From an uncultured Dorea sp. (GTDB lineage Bacteria; Bacillota; Clostridia; Lachnospirales; Lachnospiraceae), in assembly GCA_910587575.1 (NCBI GenBank), contig CAJULU010000084.1, positions 1 to 10,343 on the forward strand: a stretch of 10,343 nucleotides of DNA, written 5' to 3'. A program made the translations under genes and the position numbers. Positions 1 through 6,287 of the stretch are shown in pieces. The notes beneath the pieces are model-generated. The model worked only from the letters and a program-made list of their open reading frames with translations, was not told the origin of the DNA and ran no database searches. Each line of letters starts with the position of its first letter. Position 1 is the stretch's first letter.

Positions 1-299
1 TCTAAGGCGTTTTCTTCCTTTAGGCGTTCCGTTATGCCCTGTGCCTGTTTCATGTCCTCAATAAGCCTTTCAAAGCGTTCCTGCGCCTGCTTATCAATGT
101 CGGCAAGGTAAGTATTCAGCTTGCCACATGTAAGAAGATTCGTGTATGTAACCTTGCGATACTGCTTCAGATAGTGCAGATGTCGCTGTCCCCATGTGCC
201 TATCGGCTGTTCTTCTTCGGCGAATACGGTTAAGCACGGCATTAAGTAATCTCCTTGCCGTTCGTATTTGCCGCCCAATTCCTCAAATAATGATTTCAT
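1..299 (-). CDS. tnpV: TnpV family transposon-encoded protein, 5' part (runs off the window)
   Basis: The reverse strand opens with ATG at 299-297 and stays open for 99 codons to the window edge, so the C-terminus is missing. The protein begins MKSLFEELGGKYERQGDYLM and continues with EEEQPIGTWGQRHLHYLKQY (residues 28-47), then VTYTNLLTCGKLNTYLADID (residues 50-69), followed by a charged, probably coiled-coil stretch. This is the conserved pattern of the TnpV family, small proteins (roughly 115-130 residues) encoded by clostridial transposons and integrative elements related to Tn4451 and by many conjugative elements; their function is not established. An AGGAGT ribosome binding site at 308-313 lies 8 bases before the ATG. 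It marks the end of a mobile element or a remnant of one; no recombinase is in the window, so whether the element is intact cannot be judged. Recognition is from memory of the family, not from a search. Confidence 0.85.
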   Translation of the reverse strand, partial: MKSLFEELGGKYERQGDYLMPCLTVFAEEEQPIGTWGQRHLHYLKQYRKVTYTNLLTCGKLNTYLADIDKQAQERFERLIEDMKQAQGITERLKEENAL

Positions 300-429
300 A
301 TGCAAAAACTCCTATTCTGTATAGTTTGGTTTCTACGGGGTATCTGCAAGCAATGTATCAGCAGGCTGTGTGTATATACTATCTTTAAGTTAAGTAATCC
401 CCTTCTTCTGTATAGATTAAGCAATCTCT
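242..429. repeat. Cluster of three short near-identical direct repeats
   Basis: Three copies of a motif of the form TTAAGYAATCYCY lie in the same orientation: TTAAGTAATCTCC at 242-254 (inside tnpV), TTAAGTAATCCCC at 390-402 (gap), and TTAAGCAATCTCT at 417-429 (the stop-codon end of the ABC permease gene). The first two match over 14 of 15 bases (242-256 and 390-404). A separate 10-base direct repeat, TTCTGTATAG, occurs at 315-324 and 406-415. The copies are visible in the sequence. Whether they are insertion or recombination scars, protein binding sites or chance in AT-rich DNA is not known. Confidence 0.4.
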
Positions 430-1187
430 GTCTTTTTCAGAATCCGGTAGCAGATCCATCCCATAAACAGTGACAGAACCGTAAATGTCAGCATTCCGCG
501 AAATGGGCTGCCGCTGGCAGTTCCCATGAGATCCAGAAAAAGAATGAGATTCACCAGAGGTTCCATGACATTGTGCAGCGGCCCGGGAGAGAAGAGGACG
601 AAGGCCGAGACCGCAGGGGTCAGACCACAGAACAGGACCGGAAGTGCAATACAGTAGAATGTCCGGAACTTCTTAGGGATCCTGCAATAGATTCCTGCAA
701 TCAGAAATCCCAGTACAGCGAACAGCATACAGGTTAAAAATGATATGAAAAATCCGGCAATCGTTACTGTGGCCGCACTGCTTCTTTCAAGAAAGTCTGG
801 ATAGAACAGGAATATGAAACTGCTGAGGTCAAAATTGACGGTTTCGGCAGAAAATAAAGCTGCACCCAGGCTGATTCCGCGAAGAACCAGGTCTATGAAT
901 GCACACAGGAGACAGAGGATTGTGATAACATAGAAGCTGCTTCGGAAAAAGTCCTTTCTGGAAATACTGTTCTGTATTGCTAACTGGCATTGTTCTTTAT
1001 ACATAGCAATTGCGCCTGCAAAACAGAAGATGACACTTGAGAAGCCATTTCCGTTTACGCTGAGATTGATATTGCTATTTATGACGGAAACGGAAATCGT
1101 AACGGCTGTCAGCAGAATCATCACTGCAGCATAGACAGCGTAACCAATCAGCATATCTCTTAACTGATACTTCATAATTTTTTTCAT
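417..1187 (-). CDS. ABC-2 type transporter membrane protein (permease of the GntR-linked cassette)
   Basis: A 256-residue, strongly hydrophobic protein. About six membrane segments can be seen, roughly at residues 12-35, 48-63, 84-107, 141-169, 174-200 and 228-250, with short basic loops such as SRKDFFRSS (75-83) and RIPKKFR (169-175). No other domain is apparent. It is the last gene of the operon, 36 bases after the ATPase gene, and its size and topology fit the membrane half of a two-protein ABC exporter like those in YtrA/GntR-controlled cassettes. The likely RBS is AGAGG at 1198-1202, ten bases from the ATG; a second in-frame ATG at codon 5 is a possible alternative. The substrate cannot be read from the sequence; for related cassettes, export or resistance to cell-wall-active compounds is known or suspected. 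I see no terminator after the gene. Confidence 0.75.
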   Translation of the reverse strand: MKKIMKYQLRDMLIGYAVYAAVMILLTAVTISVSVINSNINLSVNGNGFSSVIFCFAGAIAMYKEQCQLAIQNSISRKDFFRSSFYVITILCLLCAFIDLVLRGISLGAALFSAETVNFDLSSFIFLFYPDFLERSSAATVTIAGFFISFLTCMLFAVLGFLIAGIYCRIPKKFRTFYCIALPVLFCGLTPAVSAFVLFSPGPLHNVMEPLVNLILFLDLMGTASGSPFRGMLTFTVLSLFMGWICYRILKKTEIA

Positions 1188-1223
1188 TTTACTGATACCT
1201 CTTTCTTGTAAATGATAGATGTA

Positions 1224-2075
1224 CTAGGCAGCTTCTGTAAGCCGGATGAATAATTTCTGCAGGTTCATCCGGGATACTTCTGTCCCTGCCGGAAGTTGCG
1301 GATCGGGGACACCCATGACATAAGCCGTCTTTAAGCCTCCCAGTGTATCTGTACCGATGACTTCCTTTCCTTCCAGGTAGGAGTCGATGAAAGTCCCGGG
1401 TCCGCTGATGCAGTAGCCGCTGTCAAGCAGGCTTTCAATCGGTTCGTTCCGAATGATTTCCCCCTTCTTAAGCACAATGACCCACTCGATGATATTTGCC
1501 GCCTCTTCAATCAGATGAGTGGAAATCACGGCCGTAAAGGGATGCTCTGCATACTTTTCAATCAGAACCCGGTAGAACAGATCTCTGTGGTTCGCATCAA
1601 GCCCCAGGACAGGTTCATCCAGGAATACGAACCGTACATTCACAGATAAGGCTACAATATTCCGGAAAACAGACTGGTATCCGGTGGACAGGTCTTTGAT
1701 CTTCTTTTTCACGGGCAGATCAAACATCTTACAAAGCTCCTTTGCATAATCCATATCAAAATCAGGATAGAATTCCTGGCTCCACTTCAATGCCTGCTTT
1801 ACCTTCATTCCTTCTGGATACAGATTGCTGCCGCCTGCGAGAAAGCAGCAGGAGAGCGCACGGGTATTCTCCGTAAGCCTGTCACCGTCCAGCGTGACCG
1901 TGCCGCTGGTGGCAAACAGCCGGTTGTTGATGATATTCAGAAGCGTGGTTTTCCCGGCTCCGTTCCTTCCAAGAAGGCCGTAGATGGTATTCTCCTTAAA
2001 CTGAAGGTTCACATGGGAGAGCGCCTGCGTGTCTTTGAATGACTTGGATACGTCTGTTACTTCGATTGTGCTCAT
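1224..2075 (-). CDS. ABC transporter ATP-binding protein (YtrB/BcrA-like)
   Basis: A 283-residue ABC ATPase that would power the membrane protein encoded just downstream. Visible motifs: Walker A GRNGAGKTT (residues 36-44), a divergent signature LSTGYQS (129-135) in place of LSGGQ, Walker B FVFLDEP (149-155) with the catalytic Glu at 154, D-loop GLDAN, and H-loop His187 in ISTHLIEE. Around residues 78-82, where the Q-loop glutamine is expected, the sequence reads FLAGG and no clear glutamine is seen. The last 60 or so residues form a small C-terminal region after the nucleotide-binding domain. The start codon overlaps the stop of the regulator gene by four bases (ATGA, 2072-2075), implying translational coupling. 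A GGGG run about nine bases before the ATG, inside the regulator gene, can serve as RBS. The substrate is unknown. Confidence 0.88.
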   Translation of the reverse strand: MSTIEVTDVSKSFKDTQALSHVNLQFKENTIYGLLGRNGAGKTTLLNIINNRLFATSGTVTLDGDRLTENTRALSCCFLAGGSNLYPEGMKVKQALKWSQEFYPDFDMDYAKELCKMFDLPVKKKIKDLSTGYQSVFRNIVALSVNVRFVFLDEPVLGLDANHRDLFYRVLIEKYAEHPFTAVISTHLIEEAANIIEWVIVLKKGEIIRNEPIESLLDSGYCISGPGTFIDSYLEGKEVIGTDTLGGLKTAYVMGVPDPQLPAGTEVSRMNLQKLFIRLTEAA

Positions 2076-2440
2076 TGTACAAATCCCCTTTCTATCATTG
2101 CGATGATCTCATCACTGGTGATTCCCAGTCTCTTTGCTTCTTCCACCAGTCTGCTGACATAATTGTCATAGAACTGGTCCTGTCTTTTTCTTTTTAGTTT
2201 ACTTACGGCGCCCTGTGCTACGAACATGCCGACCCCCCTTTTCTTGAATATCACAGCTTCATCCACCAGCAGATTGATTCCCTTCAGCGCTGTGGCGGGA
2301 TTAATCTTATAATTTACGGAAAATTCCGTGATGGAAGGGATCTGGCTTTCCTCTGGAAATGCACCCGTCAGAATCCCGTCTTCGATACCTTCGGCAATCT
2401 GGATGAAAATCGGCTTTTCCTGGTCAAGGTCAAGTTTCAT
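2072..2440 (-). CDS. GntR family transcriptional regulator, YtrA subfamily
   Basis: A short 122-residue regulator. Residues about 10-75 form the GntR winged helix-turn-helix: IFIQIAEGIEDGILTG at the N-terminus, PSITEFSVNYKINPATALKG as the recognition region, and KKRGVGMFV as the wing. The C-terminal tail is only about 45 residues (helical, basic KLKRKRQ at 81-87), far too short for the FadR or HutC effector domains. That is the hallmark of the YtrA subfamily, whose members usually repress their own ABC transporter operon. It is the first gene of the operon and overlaps the ATPase gene by four bases. A strong AGGAGG RBS at 2447-2452 precedes the ATG by six bases. A perfect inverted repeat just downstream of the promoter is the probable operator. 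Subfamily assignment is firm; the inducing signal is unknown. Confidence 0.9.
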   Translation of the reverse strand: MKLDLDQEKPIFIQIAEGIEDGILTGAFPEESQIPSITEFSVNYKINPATALKGINLLVDEAVIFKKRGVGMFVAQGAVSKLKRKRQDQFYDNYVSRLVEEAKRLGITSDEIIAMIERGFVQ

Positions 2441-2480
2441 AGAAATCCTCCTTGCTCTTGTTGGTTACTTATATGGTTAA

Positions 2481-2496
2481 TTAGTTGAATAACTAA
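2481..2496. promoter_or_regulatory. Probable operator of the GntR/YtrA regulator
   Basis: A perfect inverted repeat, TTAGTT-GAAT-AACTAA, lies 11 bases downstream of the -10 hexamer of the operon promoter, next to the expected transcription start, where a bound repressor would block initiation or clearance. Autoregulation through such a site is typical of the YtrA group. The palindrome and its position are seen; binding is inferred. Confidence 0.6.
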
Positions 2497-2506
2497 CTAT
2501 AATGGT

Positions 2507-2535
2507 ATTAAAGCACAGATATTTAAGAATGTCAA
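2507..2535 (-). promoter_or_regulatory. Sigma-A type promoter of the GntR-ABC operon
   Basis: On the reverse strand a consensus TTGACA (-35, 2535-2530) is followed after exactly 17 bases by TTTAAT (-10, 2512-2507; five of six consensus bases). Transcription should begin near 2500, giving a leader of about 60 bases before the regulator ATG at 2440. Confidence 0.8.
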
Positions 2536-2544
2536 TAGAAAGAT

Positions 2545-2578
2545 AAAAAAATCATGCACCCTTTTGAGAGTGCATGAT
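2545..2578 (-). terminator. Rho-independent terminator downstream of the aminopeptidase gene
   Basis: A perfect 9-bp stem, ATCATGCAC (2551-2559) with GTGCATGAT (2570-2578), closes a 10-base loop and is followed on the reverse strand by six T residues (2550-2545). There is no T-run on the other side, so it works for leftward transcription only. It ends the transcript from the peptidase gene and separates it from the GntR-ABC promoter just downstream. Confidence 0.9.
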
Positions 2579-2588
2579 AAAAGATACC

Positions 2589-2699
2589 TTATTCATCTTT
2601 CATTTCCAGATTTTCTGTTGAGATTCCCAGAATCTCTAATTCTGCTTTTGCAATTTTTTTAGGTAAACTCAGATAGCCCGGGTATACTCCTTCAGCCAC
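2589..2699 (-). CDS. Possible 36-residue ORF or C-terminal gene remnant
   Basis: Between the peptidase stop codon and the terminator, the reverse strand carries an open frame that ends with TAA at 2591-2589. Its final 25 residues, from LPKKIAKAEL to ENLEMKDE, have a normal protein-like, amphipathic composition. The frame can begin at a GTG (2699-2697), giving 36 residues and overlapping the peptidase gene by 31 bases in another frame. A purine-rich GAGGA about nine bases before the GTG could be an RBS but is also simply part of the Glu-rich peptidase coding sequence. I do not recognise the product. It may be a small protein translated from the peptidase mRNA, the tail of a gene lost by rearrangement, or a chance ORF. 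Confidence 0.25.
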   Translation of the reverse strand: MAEGVYPGYLSLPKKIAKAELEILGISTENLEMKDE

Positions 2700-4456
2700 T
2701 CTTTCTCTTCCTCATCCAGATGCGGGGAAATGAGCTCATATACCTTCGCATGGTAGGCATTCAGCTGCTCCTTGTCCTCCGGTCTCATCATATCGGGATT
2801 GATGGCATCCAGATCAATGGGGACATAGGTGATCGGCTCAAAGTAGAGGAACTGTCCGTACTCCGTCTTCTGGCCTTTTCTTACCACCAGCTCATTCTCG
2901 GTGCGGATTCCGTGGGAACCTTCGATGTAAATTCCAGGCTCATTGGTGATCACCATACCTGCCTCAAGGGGAGCCTTTTCTTTCTCACGGACGGCACAGC
3001 GGAAGCCGGCAGGCGCCTCGTGGATGTTCATCAGATAGCCTACGCCGTGGCCTGTGCCGTGATTGTAATCCAGTCCCCGTTCCCAGGCGGGAGTCCTTGC
3101 CATGGCATCCAGGTTGAAGCCCGAAATCCCGTAAGGGAACACCGCACGGGCCAGGTGCAGGTTGCACAGAAGAACCGTGGTAAAATCGTCTTTCATACGG
3201 TCGGTCAGTTCTCCGAAGGCAAAGGTTCTGGTAATGTCGGTGGAGCCTTCCATGTAGCCGCCGCCGGTATCCGTCAGAAACAGTCCGTTCTCTGTTACCG
3301 GAATATTGGTCTCTGGCGTTGCGGCATAGTGGACGATGGCGGCATGTTCACCGGAACCGCAGATCGGCTCAAAACTCTGCCACAGGTAGCCGTCCTGCTC
3401 CTTGCGGAAGGAATCCAGCTTCTCGGCAGCGCTGATCTCCGTAATCTCAGTCTTCCCTACATTCTTCTTCAGCCAGTGCATGAACTTTGTGACAGCAACG
3501 CCGTCTTTGATGTGGGCGTTGATAATATTCTTAAGCTCTGTGTCGTTCTTCATGGCTTTCATCAGAATCTCCGGATTCATCTTCTCAATCACCTTTGCCC
3601 CGGAAGGAATGCTGTTATAGAGAGCATAATTGAGCCTGGAGGGATCTACCAGTATGGCATCTTCGGCCTTTAAGTTCCTGACATCTTCGTAGACGGCATT
3701 ATAAGGATGGATGGAAATGCCGTCTTTTGACAGGTTTTCTTTCATCTCATCAGTAAGCTTGCGTTCATCCACATACAGCTTCATATCCTCCATGGTAATG
3801 ATGGCATAGGACAGGAGAAGCGGGAAATATTCAATATCATCGCCTCTTAAGTTGATGGTCCAGCAGATGTCGTCCAGTGCGGCAAGAATGTGGACGTTAG
3901 CCCCTTCCTTCTTCATGGCCTCACGGATGCGTGCCAGTTTCTCTCCGGTACTCTCGCCCGTATACTCGAGGCCTAAGGCAAATGCGGGCTTCTCGGACAG
4001 CGGCGGGCGGTCCTCCCAGATCTTGTCCACCAGGTCTTCTGAGAAGTCAATCTTTGCATTCTTCGGAAGGAGTGCGGATTTTAACGCCTGTCCTTCTCCC
4101 ATGGCAACCACCCGTCCGTCAAAGCCCAGGGTTCCGCCTTCCGGCATGACATCTGCGATATAGTCTTCCAGAGTCGGGACATCCGGCTGCCCCATCTTAA
4201 ACAGTGTAACGCCGCTTCCTTCCAGCTGCTGTGCGGCCTGGATAAAGTATCTGCCGTCCGTCCACAGCCCGGCCTCGGTCCTGGTGACGACAGCAGTTCC
4301 GGCAGAACCAGTGAATCCGGTCATAAATGCTCTTGCCTTAAAATGTTCTCCTACATATTCGCTCTGATGATTGTCGTCTGTTGGAATCAGATATGCGTCG
4401 TATCCTTTTTCCTCCATCAGAGAACGAAGGGCAGCAATCCTTTCTGGTACAGTCAT
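2669..4456 (-). CDS. Xaa-Pro aminopeptidase (aminopeptidase P, M24B family, long three-domain form)
   Basis: A 595-residue cytoplasmic metallopeptidase that removes an N-terminal residue preceding proline. Two creatinase-like domains come first (about 1-150 and 165-310, with the conserved GFTGSAGTAVVT at 47-58 and WTDGRY at 65-70), then the pita-bread catalytic domain (about 315-535) and a C-terminal extension to 595. All five expected metal ligands are visible: Asp396 (LTDTGGGY), Asp407 (STDITRTF), His470 (HGTGHGVG), Glu506 (NEPGIY) and Glu520 (RTENEL). The length matches the long form resembling eukaryotic APP1 rather than the roughly 440-residue E. coli PepP. A GGGAGG RBS (4465-4470) lies eight bases before the ATG. 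No signal peptide is seen. The gene is alone in its transcript, with its own promoter and a strong terminator after it. It probably serves peptide turnover. Confidence 0.95.
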   Translation of the reverse strand: MTVPERIAALRSLMEEKGYDAYLIPTDDNHQSEYVGEHFKARAFMTGFTGSAGTAVVTRTEAGLWTDGRYFIQAAQQLEGSGVTLFKMGQPDVPTLEDYIADVMPEGGTLGFDGRVVAMGEGQALKSALLPKNAKIDFSEDLVDKIWEDRPPLSEKPAFALGLEYTGESTGEKLARIREAMKKEGANVHILAALDDICWTINLRGDDIEYFPLLLSYAIITMEDMKLYVDERKLTDEMKENLSKDGISIHPYNAVYEDVRNLKAEDAILVDPSRLNYALYNSIPSGAKVIEKMNPEILMKAMKNDTELKNIINAHIKDGVAVTKFMHWLKKNVGKTEITEISAAEKLDSFRKEQDGYLWQSFEPICGSGEHAAIVHYAATPETNIPVTENGLFLTDTGGGYMEGSTDITRTFAFGELTDRMKDDFTTVLLCNLHLARAVFPYGISGFNLDAMARTPAWERGLDYNHGTGHGVGYLMNIHEAPAGFRCAVREKEKAPLEAGMVITNEPGIYIEGSHGIRTENELVVRKGQKTEYGQFLYFEPITYVPIDLDAINPDMMRPEDKEQLNAYHAKVYELISPHLDEEEKEWLKEYTRAI

Positions 4457-4497
4457 ATAAAAAACCTCCCTTGTGAAATAATATTTGTTTAAGAATT

Positions 4498-4527
4498 ATT
4501 CTAACATATCTATTTGCAAATTGACAG
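4498..4527 (-). promoter_or_regulatory. Probable promoter of the Xaa-Pro aminopeptidase gene
   Basis: Reading leftward, CTGTCA (4527-4522; four of six consensus bases) is separated by 18 bases from TAGAAT (4503-4498; five of six). The start would fall near 4491, about 35 bases before the ATG. The -35 half is weak, so the exact placement is uncertain. Confidence 0.45.
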
Positions 4528-4542
4528 GAATAATTATATAAT
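4514..4542 (+). promoter_or_regulatory. Probable promoter of the metallophosphoesterase gene
   Basis: TTGCAA (4514-4519; four of six consensus bases) is followed after 17 bases by a perfect TATAAT (4537-4542). Transcription would start near 4549, leaving a leader of about 22 bases before the TTG start at 4571. This promoter overlaps the leftward promoter of the peptidase gene, so the two may compete for polymerase. Confidence 0.55.
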
Positions 4543-4545
4543 TAT
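4530..4545. repeat. 16-bp perfect palindrome over the -10 box
   Basis: ATAATTATATAATTAT is a perfect palindrome covering the -10 hexamer of the metallophosphoesterase promoter. It could be an operator, or just the result of AT-rich promoter composition. Confidence 0.4.
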
Positions 4546-4555
4546 CCAGAATGAA

Positions 4556-4561
4556 AAGGAG
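4556..4561 (+). promoter_or_regulatory. Ribosome binding site deciding a TTG start
   Basis: AAGGAG ends nine bases before the TTG at 4571. The only nearby upstream ATG (4551) is in another frame and closes after seven codons. An earlier in-frame TTG at 4514 has no RBS and coincides with the -35 box, so it cannot be the start of a transcript made from this promoter. Confidence 0.7.
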
Positions 4562-4570
4562 AGAAGAAGA

Positions 4571-5428
4571 TTGAAAAGACTGATGACGATCATAGGGGTA
4601 TTCCTGCTTGCTTCCATAGGGGAACTGGTGCGGGAACTGCGCTGCTTCCAGGTGACCCGTTATAAAGTGACTTCCCGGAAGCTGTCCGGGCTCCGGAGAA
4701 AAAGGAAGATTATATTTTTAAGCGATCTGCACAACTACTGTTACGGGACGGAAAACGAACCTCTTTTCCATGCCATTGTCCGGGAGAAGCCGGATCTGAT
4801 CCTTGTGGGCGGAGATATGCTGCTCCGCAGGGATGAATCTTCTTATGGGCATACGGTGAAGTTCCTGTCCAGGCTTCCGGCAATCTGTCCGGTGTACCAT
4901 GCCAATGGAAATCATGAGCAGAAGATGAAGGAGTATCCATGGAAATATAAACGGTCATACAAGGCTTATAAGAAGGAACTTGAGAAAGCGGGAATCCATT
5001 TTCTGGAAAATGAGTCGGCGACGTTTCTCTGGGACGATGAAAAGATAAGGATCACAGGGCTTGAGATCCCGCTTTGGGCCTATGAGCGCCGGGCCAGGAA
5101 CCGTGTGAAAGCTTCGGATATTGAGAAGAAAGCCGGAAGAGCCGGGGAGGCATACGAGATTCTGCTTGCCCATCATCCCGCCCATATAAAGGCTTATTTT
5201 GACTGGGGGGCGGATCTGGTCCTGTCCGGCCATTATCACGGCGGGGTGGTGCGTATACCGGGGGCTGGTGGGGTGATTGCCCCGGACTTTACCCTGTTTC
5301 CGGAATATTCCGGGGGCTGCTACCGTTCTGGGGAGGCTGCCGCAGTGGTCAGCAGAGGGCTTGGGGTGCATTCTGTGCCGGTCCGTTTTCTGAATCCGGC
5401 GGAAGTGGTGGCAGTGGAACTCGGATGA
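4571..5428 (+). CDS. Membrane-anchored metallophosphoesterase (YkuE/YaeI-like)
   Basis: From the TTG start the product has 285 residues. Residues 4-18 (LMTIIGVFLLASIGE) are hydrophobic and probably an uncleaved signal anchor. The calcineurin-like metal-binding motifs follow in the usual order: D-x-H in FLSDLHN (Asp52, His54), GGDM (Asp82), GNHE (Asn114, His115), HHP (201-203) and GHYHGG (220-225). These hold the two-metal centre of a phosphoesterase. Relatives such as B. subtilis YkuE and E. coli YaeI act on phospholipid or nucleotide-sugar phosphodiesters at the membrane, but the substrate here cannot be read from the sequence. It is transcribed divergently from the peptidase gene. About 100 bases separate it from scpA, and scpA has its own candidate promoter, so it is probably monocistronic, although no terminator follows. 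The TTG start fits the RBS; an in-frame ATG at 4583 would drop four residues. Confidence 0.88.
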   Translation: MKRLMTIIGVFLLASIGELVRELRCFQVTRYKVTSRKLSGLRRKRKIIFLSDLHNYCYGTENEPLFHAIVREKPDLILVGGDMLLRRDESSYGHTVKFLSRLPAICPVYHANGNHEQKMKEYPWKYKRSYKAYKKELEKAGIHFLENESATFLWDDEKIRITGLEIPLWAYERRARNRVKASDIEKKAGRAGEAYEILLAHHPAHIKAYFDWGADLVLSGHYHGGVVRIPGAGGVIAPDFTLFPEYSGGCYRSGEAAAVVSRGLGVHSVPVRFLNPAEVVAVELG

Positions 5429-5448
5429 GGACAATTTCAAACTGGAAC

Positions 5449-5477
5449 TTGTGGAAACAGAGAATATCCTGTATAAT
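5449..5477 (+). promoter_or_regulatory. Candidate promoter of the scpAB operon
   Basis: A perfect TATAAT at 5472-5477 lies 17 bases after TTGTGG (5449-5454), a poor -35 matching only the TTG core. The start would be near 5484, about 44 bases before the scpA ATG. The -10 is convincing; the -35 is weak. Confidence 0.5.
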
Positions 5478-5527
5478 AATACGGTTGTATTTTTTTCGAT
5501 GTATCAGAAAAGATTTAGGAGAGTTCT

Positions 5528-6271
5528 ATGGGGATTCCGGTAAAACTGCAGGTCTTCGAAGGGCCGCTGGACCTGCTGCTGCATTTGATTGATAAGAACA
5601 AGATTGATATCTATGATATCCCGATTGTAGAGATCACCAGCCAGTATATGGACTACATCAAGGCGATGGAAAAGGAAGATCTGAATATTATGAGCGAGTT
5701 CCTGGTGATGGCGGCAACACTGCTTGACATCAAATGCCGGATGCTGCTTCCCAAAGAAGTCAACGAAGAAGGGGAAGAGGAGGATCCGCGCCAGGAACTG
5801 GTTGCCCAGCTTCTGGAATATAAGATGTATAAGTATATGTCTTATGAACTGAGGGACCGGCAGGTGGAAGGAGAACAGGTGATGTTTAAGCGTCCAACGA
5901 TCCCGCCGGAGGTTCAGGATTATGTGGAGCCCGTGAATCTGGATGAATTGCTGGGGGATCTGACCCTTTCTGCGCTTCACAAGGTGTTCCGGGATGTAAT
6001 GAAGAGGCGGGCAGACAAGATTGACCCTGTCAGAAGCAAGTTCGGGAAGATCGAGAAGGAGGAAGTGACCCTGCCGGACAAGCTTACTTACGTGGCGGAA
6101 TATGCGAAGGGGCACAGACGTTTTCTGTTCCGGGATCTGTTGGAGAAACAGGGATCCAGGATACAGATTGTAGTGACTTTCCTTGCGGTTCTGCAGCTGA
6201 TGAAGGAAGGGACGATTATGATTGAGCAGGAACATCCTTTTGACGAGATCATGATCCTGTCAAAAGCATAA
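5528..6271 (+). CDS. scpA: Segregation and condensation protein A (kleisin subunit of SMC-ScpAB)
   Basis: A 247-residue ScpA. Its N-terminal helical domain carries the family signature VFEGPLDLLLHLIDKNKIDI (residues 9-28), followed by IVEITSQYMDYI and EFLVMAATLLDIKCRMLLP, the part that contacts the SMC neck. A Glu-rich linker (about residues 78-88) leads to a central region. The C-terminal winged-helix domain (about 170-247) ends in TIMIEQEHPFDEIMI and would bind the SMC head. ScpA is the kleisin that bridges the SMC dimer in the bacterial condensin, acting in the cytoplasm on the nucleoid. The length is normal. AGGAG at 5517-5521 lies six bases before the ATG. scpB follows 16 bases downstream, so both partners are made from one mRNA. 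Confidence 0.96.
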   Translation: MGIPVKLQVFEGPLDLLLHLIDKNKIDIYDIPIVEITSQYMDYIKAMEKEDLNIMSEFLVMAATLLDIKCRMLLPKEVNEEGEEEDPRQELVAQLLEYKMYKYMSYELRDRQVEGEQVMFKRPTIPPEVQDYVEPVNLDELLGDLTLSALHKVFRDVMKRRADKIDPVRSKFGKIEKEEVTLPDKLTYVAEYAKGHRRFLFRDLLEKQGSRIQIVVTFLAVLQLMKEGTIMIEQEHPFDEIMILSKA

Positions 6272-6287
6272 GAGGTGGAAAGGGATT

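Noticed and set aside
194..388. 64-codon plus-strand frame across the left boundary.
   Set aside because: It runs antisense to the tnpV start region and has low-complexity, non-protein-like content and no RBS.
2720..3673. Long 317-codon open frame on the plus strand.
   Set aside because: It lies wholly antisense to the aminopeptidase gene, whose motifs are complete; it has no family motif and no RBS. It is a shadow of the real gene.
5504..6235. Long open frame (243 codons) antisense to scpA, and another antisense to dacF and its downstream gap (7646-8398).
   Set aside because: The plus-strand genes have unmistakable family signatures; the reverse frames are His/Leu/Gln-rich products of complementary codons with no recognisable domain.
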